From Bacteroidales bacterium (GTDB lineage Bacteria > Bacteroidota > Bacteroidia > Bacteroidales > ML635J-15), in contig JAQVPT010000208.1 in the NCBI GenBank assembly GCA_028701945.1, positions 1-6,518 on the forward strand: a DNA stretch of 6,518 bases, read 5' to 3'. The position numbers and the translations under genes were made by a program. The notes under the pieces are model-generated. The model was not told where the DNA came from, did no database searches, and was given only the letters and a program-made list of their open reading frames with translations. Positions within the stretch are counted from its first letter, which is position 1; each line of letters begins with the position of its first letter. Of this stretch, positions 1 to 6,518 are shown piece by piece.

Positions 1-2351
1 GAGTTGACAACTTAGTAATTGCAATAAATGAAAAGAGCGACAATTATGATGATTACGATGATAGATTTTACTGCTCTGCTGTTACTAATAATAGAAGCTT
101 AGTATTTTATACCGACAATGAAAACCCTGATCTATCAGCTCTGCCCGTATCAAATGAATCTGAAATGCTTATACCAAATATACGATTATTATTTGGCGAT
201 CCTCTAGCCCACGATTTAGCCATTATAGGCATTTCGCCTAATACTGTTAATACTGGTTCTACAGTAACTCCTAAAGTGAAAATCATTAATTATGGACTTA
301 ATAATGAAGACACTTGGTCAATTACTCTTACAGATGGAACAAGTTATAATGAGACTTTGAATAATCCTATAACTATTAACAACGGAGAAACAGCTGAAGT
401 AAACTTCCCCGACTGGACGCCTGACGATGGAACATATATATTAACTGCAAGCATAAGTTTAACAGACGACGAAGAGGCTTCAAACGACATTTTAACACAA
501 AATGTAATAGTCGCACCAATAGTTATTATGTCTGATGGAAATACAACCACTTGTTACGCTATTTTTACTGATTCAGGAGGAAGCGACAATGATTACCAAA
601 ACAACGAAGATTACACTTATACTTTTTACCCTGGAACTACGAGTGATTATATTCAGGTAGAATTTTTAAGGTTTAATACTGAACCCAATTATGATATTCT
701 AGACATCTATAACGGTACTATTTCTGCGGCAAATCTTATACAATCTCTTACAGGTAATAATATTCCATCTGGACCGATTAAAGCTAATAACCCTGATGGG
801 GCTTTAACTTTCCATTTTAGTACAGATGGCGGAGTTCAGAAAAATGGTTGGCAAGCTATTATTTCTTGCTATACTCCACCGGCTCACGATTTAGGAGTTA
901 AACTTATTGCTCCTACTATAATATTTAGAGGCGATTCACCAATACCTCAAGTTACAATTCATAATCATGGAATAAACCTCGAAGACACTTATACTGTAAA
1001 TCTGGCTATTGCCGGAACAACATACAGCGAAACAGTTACGGGAGCTTCTATTAGCCCTGGTGGTGACGTAGTAATTGATTTTCCCGCATGGAATGCTCCT
1101 TTAGTTGGCACATATCAAATGACTGCCACTGTCAACCTTTCAAGCGACACTGACCCTACAAATAACACTAAAATTAGTGAACATCAAGTTATAAAGTTTT
1201 CTTACGAACTAGGCTATAATTACGGATTCAGTGATAATTCAGGTTTTATTGTACGTAACCAAATAGAAACAAGTGAATTAGAAGATTTAGCTTTTACCAT
1301 TAGCGATGATTTCTTGGCTTGTGGCGAATATATTAATGGTGTTGTATATGGAGTTGAAATCGGAACTAACAATATGTATGCGATAAATGGTGATGGTGCA
1401 ATGTATTTGACGGGTAAAATCTCTGGTGAGAACAGTATTCTTGGTATTGCTTATGACCATATCAATAAGGATATTTATGTATCTGATTGTGATTATGTTG
1501 AAAATTTATCAAATTTATATATTCTTAATCCAGATTTTTCGACTACTCTCGTTGGCATCATTGGATCTTATTATGTTACGAGTATAGCTGCGGACGCTAA
1601 TGGTAATTTATTTGGAATGGATTCAGATAATTACAACTTTATATCAATTAATAAAACAACTGGAGAAGGAACAACAATCGGAAATTTTGGTATTTCAATT
1701 GGTTTTGGAGACATAGGTGGAGATAAAGTAAACGATGTAATTTATGGTACTATATATAATGATGATACGGGTGAATTTGGTTGGTACACAATTGACAAAA
1801 CAACTGGCCTTGCTACTCTTATTAACAATTTTGATGACGAAATAACAATGTGTGCTATTGTTAATGAGATAGTTTATTCTGTTACAGTAATTGTTACAGA
1901 TGGCACAAACCCAATTGAAGGTGCAAGCGTTGTTTGCAGTGATTTAAGTATTGACGCTTTAACTGACGTAAACGGTACAGTAGTATTTGATGCTATTGTA
2001 GGAACAAATTATGATTTAACTGTTTCGGCTACAGGATACATTGATTATACTTCAGCATTTGACATAATTGACCAAGATATTACAATTCCTGTTGTGTTAG
2101 GTGCTACAAACATTGATGAATTTAAAACTAATATTTCTGTTGTTCCAAACCCAACAAATGGCATTATTAATATTTCTGCCGATCAAAACTACTTGGTTCA
2201 AGTTCTTGACTTAACTGGTCGCATAATTGAATCAGTAAACATGAACAACAACGACATTTCAATTGATCTTACATCTAAAAACAGTGGAATGTATATTATT
2301 CGTTTAACAAACGAAAATGGTACCAAAACTGTAAAAGTTATTAAAAGATAA
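1..2351 (+). CDS. Secreted multidomain adhesin-like protein with T9SS type A sorting domain (5' partial)
   Basis: Probable surface or secreted adhesin-like protein exported by the type IX system; substrate unknown. The frame (first full codon at 3) is open through the left edge, so the ATG at 165 is internal: the codons before it encode a good domain end (VIAINEKSDNYDDYDDRFYC, then PNIRLLF), typical of the C-terminal part of Bacteroidota choice-of-anchor or cleaved-adhesin domains. Counting from the first visible codon: 1-64 that domain tail; 69-170 CARDB-like Ig domain; 176-289 CUB-like domain, with C184 and C289 a likely disulfide; 294-397 second CARDB-like domain; 398-623 propeller-like domain with about four repeats of 41-46 residues; 624-700 carboxypeptidase-regulatory-like or other Ig-like fold; 701-782 sorting domain with PNPTNG at 715-720, VLDLTGR, GMYIIRL and a basic end KVIKR. 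No catalytic motif is seen. The missing N-terminus could hold a signal peptide and an enzyme domain, so the true function may lie outside the window. Domain calls are from pattern memory, not a profile search. Confidence 0.9.
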   Translation, partial: VDNLVIAINEKSDNYDDYDDRFYCSAVTNNRSLVFYTDNENPDLSALPVSNESEMLIPNIRLLFGDPLAHDLAIIGISPNTVNTGSTVTPKVKIINYGLNNEDTWSITLTDGTSYNETLNNPITINNGETAEVNFPDWTPDDGTYILTASISLTDDEEASNDILTQNVIVAPIVIMSDGNTTTCYAIFTDSGGSDNDYQNNEDYTYTFYPGTTSDYIQVEFLRFNTEPNYDILDIYNGTISAANLIQSLTGNNIPSGPIKANNPDGALTFHFSTDGGVQKNGWQAIISCYTPPAHDLGVKLIAPTIIFRGDSPIPQVTIHNHGINLEDTYTVNLAIAGTTYSETVTGASISPGGDVVIDFPAWNAPLVGTYQMTATVNLSSDTDPTNNTKISEHQVIKFSYELGYNYGFSDNSGFIVRNQIETSELEDLAFTISDDFLACGEYINGVVYGVEIGTNNMYAINGDGAMYLTGKISGENSILGIAYDHINKDIYVSDCDYVENLSNLYILNPDFSTTLVGIIGSYYVTSIAADANGNLFGMDSDNYNFISINKTTGEGTTIGNFGISIGFGDIGGDKVNDVIYGTIYNDDTGEFGWYTIDKTTGLATLINNFDDEITMCAIVNEIVYSVTVIVTDGTNPIEGASVVCSDLSIDALTDVNGTVVFDAIVGTNYDLTVSATGYIDYTSAFDIIDQDITIPVVLGATNIDEFKTNISVVPNPTNGIINISADQNYLVQVLDLTGRIIESVNMNNNDISIDLTSKNSGMYIIRLTNENGTKTVKVIKR
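207..1193 (+). repeat. Two diverged CARDB-like Ig repeats flanking a CUB-like domain
   Basis: Two stretches of the first protein, 207-512 and 882-1193, are homologous at the protein level. Both open with AHDL, both carry an (N/H)(Y/H)G(L/I)NxEDT segment, then a YxET segment, (N/D)FPxW, GTY(I/Q)(L/M)TA and an (S/T)ND or NNT end. These are features of CARDB-type bacterial adhesion domains. The 528-869 stretch between them reads as a CUB-like domain: MSDG start, DSGGSDNDYQNNEDYT, YDILDIYNG, NPDGALTFHFSTDGG, GWQAIISC. The copies are too diverged at DNA level to be a recent duplication. Confidence 0.75.
2103..2348 (+). other. T9SS type A C-terminal sorting domain
   Basis: The last 82 residues of the first protein match the type A sorting signal of Bacteroidota. 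They show a linker ending in ISVVPNP, the PNPTNG turn, alternating beta-strands, an LDLTGR(I/V) segment, SGMYIIRLTNENG, and a short basic tail. In the known pathway this domain directs the protein across the outer membrane through the type IX machinery and is usually removed, with the protein then anchored to the surface or released. The stop codon directly follows, as expected for this signal. Confidence 0.92.
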
Positions 2352-2368
2352 TTTTAGCTCATACTTAT

Positions 2369-2404
2369 AAAAATAGGCTGTTTGAAGAGACAGCCTATTT
2401 TTTT
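2369..2404 (+). terminator. Rho-independent terminator after the first gene
   Basis: Perfect 13-bp inverted repeat, 2369-2381 (AAAAATAGGCTGT) with 2390-2402 (ACAGCCTATTTTT), around an 8-nt loop (TTGAAGAG). The right arm runs into seven consecutive T residues, 2398-2404. It begins 18 bp after the TAA. The A-run at the left base would also let it work weakly on the opposite strand, but no gene arrives from that side within the window. Confidence 0.92.
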
Positions 2405-2646
2405 ATGAATTTTATTATACTTTGATAGACATTAATTGTTGTTAAGGTCAAATACATTTATTAATCGTTGATTTTCCAAACCTCTTAACTTAAAAATTTG
2501 CATACTACAACAAATAATAATAGCTAAAGATATTTTAAATAATCGAAAAAAAATCACACTTTCCCACTACATATAAGATTTTTTTTTGTATATTTACATT
2601 ATAAAACAAGGCATCTATTACTTTAATCTTTAAAAATATATAAATA
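2405..2646. other. AT-rich intergenic region
   Basis: This stretch has no credible reading frame, RNA gene or long repeat. It contains an A8 run at 2546-2553 and a T9 run at 2579-2587, which may curve or stiffen the DNA upstream of the candidate promoter, and it forms the leader of the second gene. Apart from the promoter candidate listed separately I see nothing else in it. Confidence 0.6.
2560..2596 (+). promoter_or_regulatory. Candidate Bacteroidota-type promoter for the second gene
   Basis: TATATTTA at 2589-2596 matches the Bacteroidota -7 box TAnnTTTG at all fixed positions except the last (A for G). The expected -33 TTG is missing; the nearest is TTT at 2560-2562, which is a poor match and slightly too far upstream. 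The T9 run lies just upstream of the -7 box. A start a few bases after 2596 would give a leader of about 45 nt. The position between a terminator and a gene start supports it more than the motif itself. Confidence 0.4.
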
Positions 2647-5600
2647 ATGGAAAGATTTATCCCAAATTTAAAGTCTCTTTGTATATCATTGCGGGCTTTT
2701 GTTCTCATTTTTGTTTTAGCTTTTTCATCTCAAGTTTTTGCACAAGTATTATTTACACATACTGTCGATGCAGATTTTCAAAAAGGGCAATACAACGATA
2801 TGATTGTTGGTTCTAACAATGTGTATTTGCCTTTTCAGGCAACAGCTGTAAATAGTTGGTTAACAACAACTGTGTTACCACAAACATTGTCGAGCCATAA
2901 AGCAGCAACTTGGAATAACAGATATATTTATGTTGTTGGTGGATATAACGGAGTAAATTCCACATCGACCGTTTATAGAGCGACAATAAATGCTGCTGGC
3001 ATCAGTGCATGGACAAGTTTGGGAACAATTCCCGGAGATAGGCGTGATCATGCAGTAGTTATAGGCAACAATACAATATATGTATTGGGTGGAAAAGATG
3101 ATACCAATATGTATAACACAATTTATTACGCAAACATTAACACTAACGGAACAATAGGTACATGGCAAACATCTTCTGTATCCTTGCCAACTGCTTTATG
3201 GGGACACACAGCGGTTTGTTGCAATGGATATATTTATGTTGCAGGAGGTGCGGATGACTTGACAGGAACTACTGCAACAAATGGAGTATATTGTGCTAAA
3301 GTTCTTGTTGATAATACTCTGTCAACTTTCAGCTCTGTTGACAACCTACCGGCTACACTTAACGGACATACAATGGCTTGTGATGGAGACAAAATATACG
3401 TTTTAGGAGGTTTTAATGACGGAGGCACAAAAATAAATTCTGTTTATGTTACAAGTTCTAATAATGATGGTAGCCTTGGAGGATGGACGGCAGAAACATC
3501 ACTACCGACTGCAGTGAGCAATCATTCCTCATGCATTATTAATGGGATTATCACTGTCATGGCTGGGGAAACTGGCGGTGGTTTAACAAAAAATGTATAT
3601 TTTACAGATATTACAAGCAGTCCTTTTGTATGGTCAGCTGGAACAGAAATGTATGATTACACAAAAAACGGAGTTGCATTTGCTCAAAATGGGCAGATTA
3701 TTTATTGTGGAGGTGAAAATCTTTCAGAAACCCCTATTCACAACACACGATACGCTCCACTCACATTATCATCAAACTATAAAACACAAGGACAGTTTAT
3801 TTCTACAGCTTTTACAGAACTTGGTGCTGAAAGATACATCACAGAGCTTACGTACTCCACAACAATTGGAACGGGAGGTAATTTAGAAGTTTCGTATCGT
3901 TTTGCTGGTAATAATAAAATTTGGTCTAATTGGTCTGTTTTATCTTCTGCAAGTCCAATTATTATTAATACTACAACAAGGTATCTTCAATATAAAATTG
4001 TATCTACAAGCGATGGCACTAATAACACCACCTTACATGATGCAAGTCTTTCTACTCCTGGCACACAACTCTCTGGAAACTTGAACTCTATTCCAACATT
4101 TACAGCTGCTGCAAGCCCATATTGGGTTACTGGTAATATTACATTTACAGCTGGAACCCATACTTTTGAAGCTGGAACAAGATTGTTGTTTTTACCCGGC
4201 ATTACAATGGAAGTTGGGGTTGCCAATATTATTTGTAACGGAGTCGTTGGAGATTCTGTTTACTTTACTGGCTATACCGATGAACCCGGATTATGGGGTG
4301 GAATTTATTATAATAATTATAGTTCAAGCGGAGTTTCTTCCCAATTCAATTATACTAGCATATCAAATGCAGGTGCTGGAACTTATGCCGCAAACTTATA
4401 TTGCTATTCAACAAGTGAGCCTAAGCTAAATCACTGCGATATTTACGGTTCAACATCTAATGGAATTCGTTTACGCACATCCCATCTACAAATCGAAAAT
4501 ACAAATATCAGAAATAATGATAGCCATGGTATTTCGTGCGAAAACTCAAATCCTACACTTATTAATACACATGTTAGCTATAATGGACTTGCAGGTCTTG
4601 GATTAACTTCCACAACTTCGAACCCAACATATTCTTCTTCAAGCATTACGCACAATTTATACGGTATTTATTATCCCTCACCCAATTTTACAATTAATGA
4701 ACCTAGCGGAAGCCCTGTTATGACTGATAATACTTATAATGGACTTGTGTTTGAAGGTGGAAATATAACTACGAGCAATAAAGTATGGACAACAATTTCT
4801 TACGATTATATATTGCTTGGGAATACAATCATTACTGGTACTGGAATACGTCTTACAATAGAACCTGGGAACAATATTAGAGTCGCCAATGAATCTAATA
4901 TTCAAAATATCAATCGTAGTGAATTGTATGCCATTGGAACAGCAGTTCAACCAATTACCTTTAATGCATGGAATGAAAATCCTGGAGCTTGGGGTGGAAT
5001 TTATTTCTACACTAACAATATTTCTACCCCATCTGTATTAGATTATTGCATTATTGAAAACGGCAATAATTATAATATATTTGCAGACAGAACTAATATC
5101 ACAGTGCTTAACAGTTCCGTCAGAAATGCCGCACAGGATGGTATTCGTTTTTATCAATCAACAGGTACTTTAGAAAACAATATCATTCAAACCAATAATC
5201 AGTATGGATTATGGATTGATGAATCTTCACCAGAAATTAGAGGAAACCAGTTTCTTAACAATCTGAATTATCCTTTGTATATTGCGACACCAAATAGTGC
5301 AATTGTACTTGACGGCAATACTTATTCTGGCAACACTCCTAATTATATTGGACATGCTGGAGGAACTCTAAGTATTGACAATACCTTATATAATGATGGC
5401 ATTCCTTATCATATAATAGACAATATTATAATAGGTCGTTCTACTCCTAACACATTAACGATTGAAAAGGGAGCAACACTTGCTTTTAATCCCGGGACTA
5501 ATATGCAGATTGCATATCATAGTGGTTATTCTCAAGGTTATCGTCCTGGAAACCTAATGGCTGTTGGAACACAGGATAGCTTAATCACATTTAAAGCTTT

Positions 5601-6518
5601 TAATGACTTATCTGGAGGATGGAATGGCTTATATTTCAATAATTATAGTGATTATAATGATGCATCATCCATAATGGGATATTGTGTTGTTGAACAAGGG
5701 GCAGATTACAATATTTATTGCGAGAACACTAACCAGCCTTCAATAGAGAATTGTATCATTCAAAAATCTAATAATATTGGATTATCATTTTTCACCTCTC
5801 CTCTTCAAACAATTAAAAACAATACAATTATAGATAACAATGGCTATGGATTATTAATTGGAGGAGCAAGTGTTCCAGTAATTGGGAATGACACAACTAC
5901 TACCAATAATATATATGGCAATGGCGGCTATGATGCTTATAATGAAACCACTTTAGACGTTAATGCAAGATTTAATTACTGGGGAACAACAGATTCTGCC
6001 ATTATTGCTTCGCATATTTATGATAAATATGACAACTCTTCTTATGGGATTATCCATTTTGTTGATTTTGCAGAGCTTCCGTATCTCTCCACTCCAAATA
6101 CAGTGATGGAAGGATCTGTAAATTATGCAAATACAATATTATCTCCAATGAAAAATGCTTTTATGGAAATAGAATCGTTTGAAGGAATCCCCATGGCGGA
6201 AACAAACACAGACGTAAATGGGCTATATACCTTTGACGCCATTCCTTCAGGTAATTATCAAATGTCCGTTACTCCTTTTGACGGGTGGGGAGGCGTAAAT
6301 GCTACAGATGCTTTAATTATTCTAAATCATTTCTCTCAAATAGACACTTTAACTGATATGTATAAAGCAGCAGCTGATGTGAACCAAAGCCACACCATTA
6401 ATGGAACTGATGCCATGCTTGTTATGCAACGCTATGCTGCATTAATTTCCAATTTTCCTTCTGGAGATTACCTGTTTCATACTGACAGCGTTTCAATTGA
6501 CCAAGACCATGTAACAAA
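2647..6518 (+). CDS. Large secreted kelch / beta-helix / dockerin-like surface protein (3' partial)
   Basis: Probable exported binding or adhesion protein; ligand unknown. The frame has no stop from ATG 2647 to the right edge (1290 full codons). The start is secure: an in-frame TAA lies at 2641-2643, and the ATG opens a signal peptide with hydrophobic core (FVLIFVLAF) and likely cleavage after VFA, residue 32. No Shine-Dalgarno is seen, only an A-rich leader, as is usual in this phylum. Domains: 69-372 six kelch repeats; 377-475 beta-sandwich with GQFISTAF and RYLQYKI motifs; 479-1150 three right-handed beta-helix modules; 1152-1210 carboxypeptidase-regulatory-like domain (VNGLYTFDAIPSGNYQM); 1212-1275 dockerin-like repeat pair. 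The composition is rich in Asn, Thr, Ser and Tyr. No catalytic signature was recognised, though some beta-helix families are polysaccharide lyases, so an enzyme role is not excluded. A T9SS sorting domain is expected beyond the edge but is not seen. Confidence 0.93.
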   Translation, partial: MERFIPNLKSLCISLRAFVLIFVLAFSSQVFAQVLFTHTVDADFQKGQYNDMIVGSNNVYLPFQATAVNSWLTTTVLPQTLSSHKAATWNNRYIYVVGGYNGVNSTSTVYRATINAAGISAWTSLGTIPGDRRDHAVVIGNNTIYVLGGKDDTNMYNTIYYANINTNGTIGTWQTSSVSLPTALWGHTAVCCNGYIYVAGGADDLTGTTATNGVYCAKVLVDNTLSTFSSVDNLPATLNGHTMACDGDKIYVLGGFNDGGTKINSVYVTSSNNDGSLGGWTAETSLPTAVSNHSSCIINGIITVMAGETGGGLTKNVYFTDITSSPFVWSAGTEMYDYTKNGVAFAQNGQIIYCGGENLSETPIHNTRYAPLTLSSNYKTQGQFISTAFTELGAERYITELTYSTTIGTGGNLEVSYRFAGNNKIWSNWSVLSSASPIIINTTTRYLQYKIVSTSDGTNNTTLHDASLSTPGTQLSGNLNSIPTFTAAASPYWVTGNITFTAGTHTFEAGTRLLFLPGITMEVGVANIICNGVVGDSVYFTGYTDEPGLWGGIYYNNYSSSGVSSQFNYTSISNAGAGTYAANLYCYSTSEPKLNHCDIYGSTSNGIRLRTSHLQIENTNIRNNDSHGISCENSNPTLINTHVSYNGLAGLGLTSTTSNPTYSSSSITHNLYGIYYPSPNFTINEPSGSPVMTDNTYNGLVFEGGNITTSNKVWTTISYDYILLGNTIITGTGIRLTIEPGNNIRVANESNIQNINRSELYAIGTAVQPITFNAWNENPGAWGGIYFYTNNISTPSVLDYCIIENGNNYNIFADRTNITVLNSSVRNAAQDGIRFYQSTGTLENNIIQTNNQYGLWIDESSPEIRGNQFLNNLNYPLYIATPNSAIVLDGNTYSGNTPNYIGHAGGTLSIDNTLYNDGIPYHIIDNIIIGRSTPNTLTIEKGATLAFNPGTNMQIAYHSGYSQGYRPGNLMAVGTQDSLITFKAFNDLSGGWNGLYFNNYSDYNDASSIMGYCVVEQGADYNIYCENTNQPSIENCIIQKSNNIGLSFFTSPLQTIKNNTIIDNNGYGLLIGGASVPVIGNDTTTTNNIYGNGGYDAYNETTLDVNARFNYWGTTDSAIIASHIYDKYDNSSYGIIHFVDFAELPYLSTPNTVMEGSVNYANTILSPMKNAFMEIESFEGIPMAETNTDVNGLYTFDAIPSGNYQMSVTPFDGWGGVNATDALIILNHFSQIDTLTDMYKAAADVNQSHTINGTDAMLVMQRYAALISNFPSGDYLFHTDSVSIDQDHVT
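2851..3762 (+). repeat. Six kelch-type repeats (probable six-bladed beta-propeller)
   Basis: Residues 69-372 of the second protein hold six repeats of about 50 residues. Each has a small-Gly pair after a hydrophobic strand (GG at 98-99, 148-149, 200-201, 254-255, AG at 306-307, GG at 355-356). Each also has an aromatic residue at W71, W122, W173, F228, W280 and W329, spaced 51, 51, 55, 52 and 49. An His about 11-15 residues before the Gly pair recurs in most copies (GHT twice, DHA, SHK, NHS). The strands read YIYVVGG, TIYVLGG, YIYVAGG, KIYVLGG. Six regular copies fit a closed propeller, normally a protein- or glycan-binding scaffold. Confidence 0.85.
4081..6096 (+). repeat. Three tandem right-handed beta-helix modules
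   Basis: Residues 479-713, 714-917 and 918-1150 repeat the same order of motifs. Each has a T(F/I)E(A/P/K)G turn (506-510, 737-741, 938-942), a strand ending ITF or VYFT, and then W(G/N)G(I/L)YxxN at W550, W782 and W992. Each continues with runs of short asparagine-rich beta-helix coils such as NxxIxxNxxYGL. Modules 1 and 2 close with a DxNTYxG segment followed by a GG strand; module 3 instead closes with NYWGT at 1111-1115 and a FVDFAELPYLSTP exit. At DNA level a 16-base identity (4294-4309 and 4990-5005) is left around the first two WGG motifs. Confidence 0.8.
6280..6471 (+). other. Dockerin-like repeat pair
   Basis: Residues 1212-1275 of the second protein carry two related segments, GGVNATDALIILNHF and then ADVNQSHTINGTDAMLVMQRY. 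The second forms a full EF-hand-like calcium loop by position: D1244, N1246, S1248, T1250, N1252, D1255. The first keeps D1212, N1218 and D1221 but has P1210 and W1214 at liganding positions. This is the common Bacteroidota version of a type I dockerin, usually found just before the sorting domain. A cohesin partner is not implied. Confidence 0.8.

Noticed and set aside
344..550. Open frame of 68 codons on the minus strand inside the first gene
   Set aside because: It lies fully antisense to the well-supported CARDB coding sequence, has no recognisable domain and is explained by chance.
2546..2587. A8 and T9 runs as a possible second hairpin or terminator
   Set aside because: Pure A/T pairing over a 25-nt loop would be weak, there is no GC stem, and no gene ends next to it; the terminator at 2369-2404 already accounts for transcription end.
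2875..3428. Two minus-strand open frames (2875-3168 and 3234-3428) within the kelch region, one cysteine-rich
   Set aside because: Both are antisense to kelch repeats whose spacing and motifs are clear. The cysteines arise from antisense reading of repeated Thr and Ala codons (ACA, GCA), not from a real small protein.
3593..4429. Three short plus-strand open frames (3593-3886, 3902-4084, 4166-4429) in other frames of the second gene
   Set aside because: They overlap the long open frame that encodes the end of the propeller, the beta-sandwich and the first beta-helix module. They have no domain, are not continuous with one another, and do not indicate a frameshift because the main frame carries coherent domains throughout.
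3987..4950. Minus-strand open frames at 3987-4226 and 4678-4950
   Set aside because: They are antisense shadows of the beta-sandwich and beta-helix coding sequence and have no recognisable content.
4294..5005. 16-base exact direct repeat (4294-4309 and 4990-5005) as a mobile element or recombination site
   Set aside because: Both copies fall in frame on the conserved WGGIY motif of tandem beta-helix modules, so protein-level repetition explains them. There are no inverted ends or transposase.
2647..6518. Second protein as a polysaccharide lyase or other enzyme because of its beta-helix
   Set aside because: No lyase catalytic signature could be recognised by eye and the kelch head points to binding. 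It is left as an open alternative rather than a call.

Overview
The window looks like part of a Bacteroidota genome, most likely a Bacteroidales-type lineage. The DNA is AT-rich and the start used by the second gene has no Shine-Dalgarno sequence. The first protein ends in a recognisable type IX secretion (T9SS) type A C-terminal sorting domain, and the second carries a dockerin-like segment of the style common in large Bacteroidota surface proteins. Genus cannot be told from this sequence.

Layout: two large secreted, multidomain proteins lie on the + strand, and each is cut by a window edge. The first runs in from the left edge to a TAA at 2349-2351. Its visible 782 residues are the tail of an adhesin-type domain, a CARDB-like Ig domain, a CUB-like domain, a second CARDB-like domain, a small beta-propeller-like domain, a carboxypeptidase-regulatory-like domain and the sorting domain. 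A strong intrinsic terminator follows at 2369-2404. The rest of the 295-bp gap is AT-rich and holds one plausible Bacteroidota-type promoter about 50 bp before the next gene. The second gene starts at ATG 2647 and stays open to the right edge (1290 complete codons). It has a signal peptide, a six-repeat kelch propeller, a beta-sandwich, three tandem right-handed beta-helix modules, a carboxypeptidase-regulatory-like domain and a dockerin-like repeat pair.

How the genes relate: the terminator and new promoter suggest two transcription units. Both products appear to be exported to the cell surface or medium and built from adhesion or binding modules. No catalytic motif was recognised in either. 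Nothing in the sequence shows that the two act together. There are no RNA genes, CRISPR arrays, insertion sequences or phage genes visible. I did not find a convincing new system here; the most noteworthy item is the modular architecture of the second protein.
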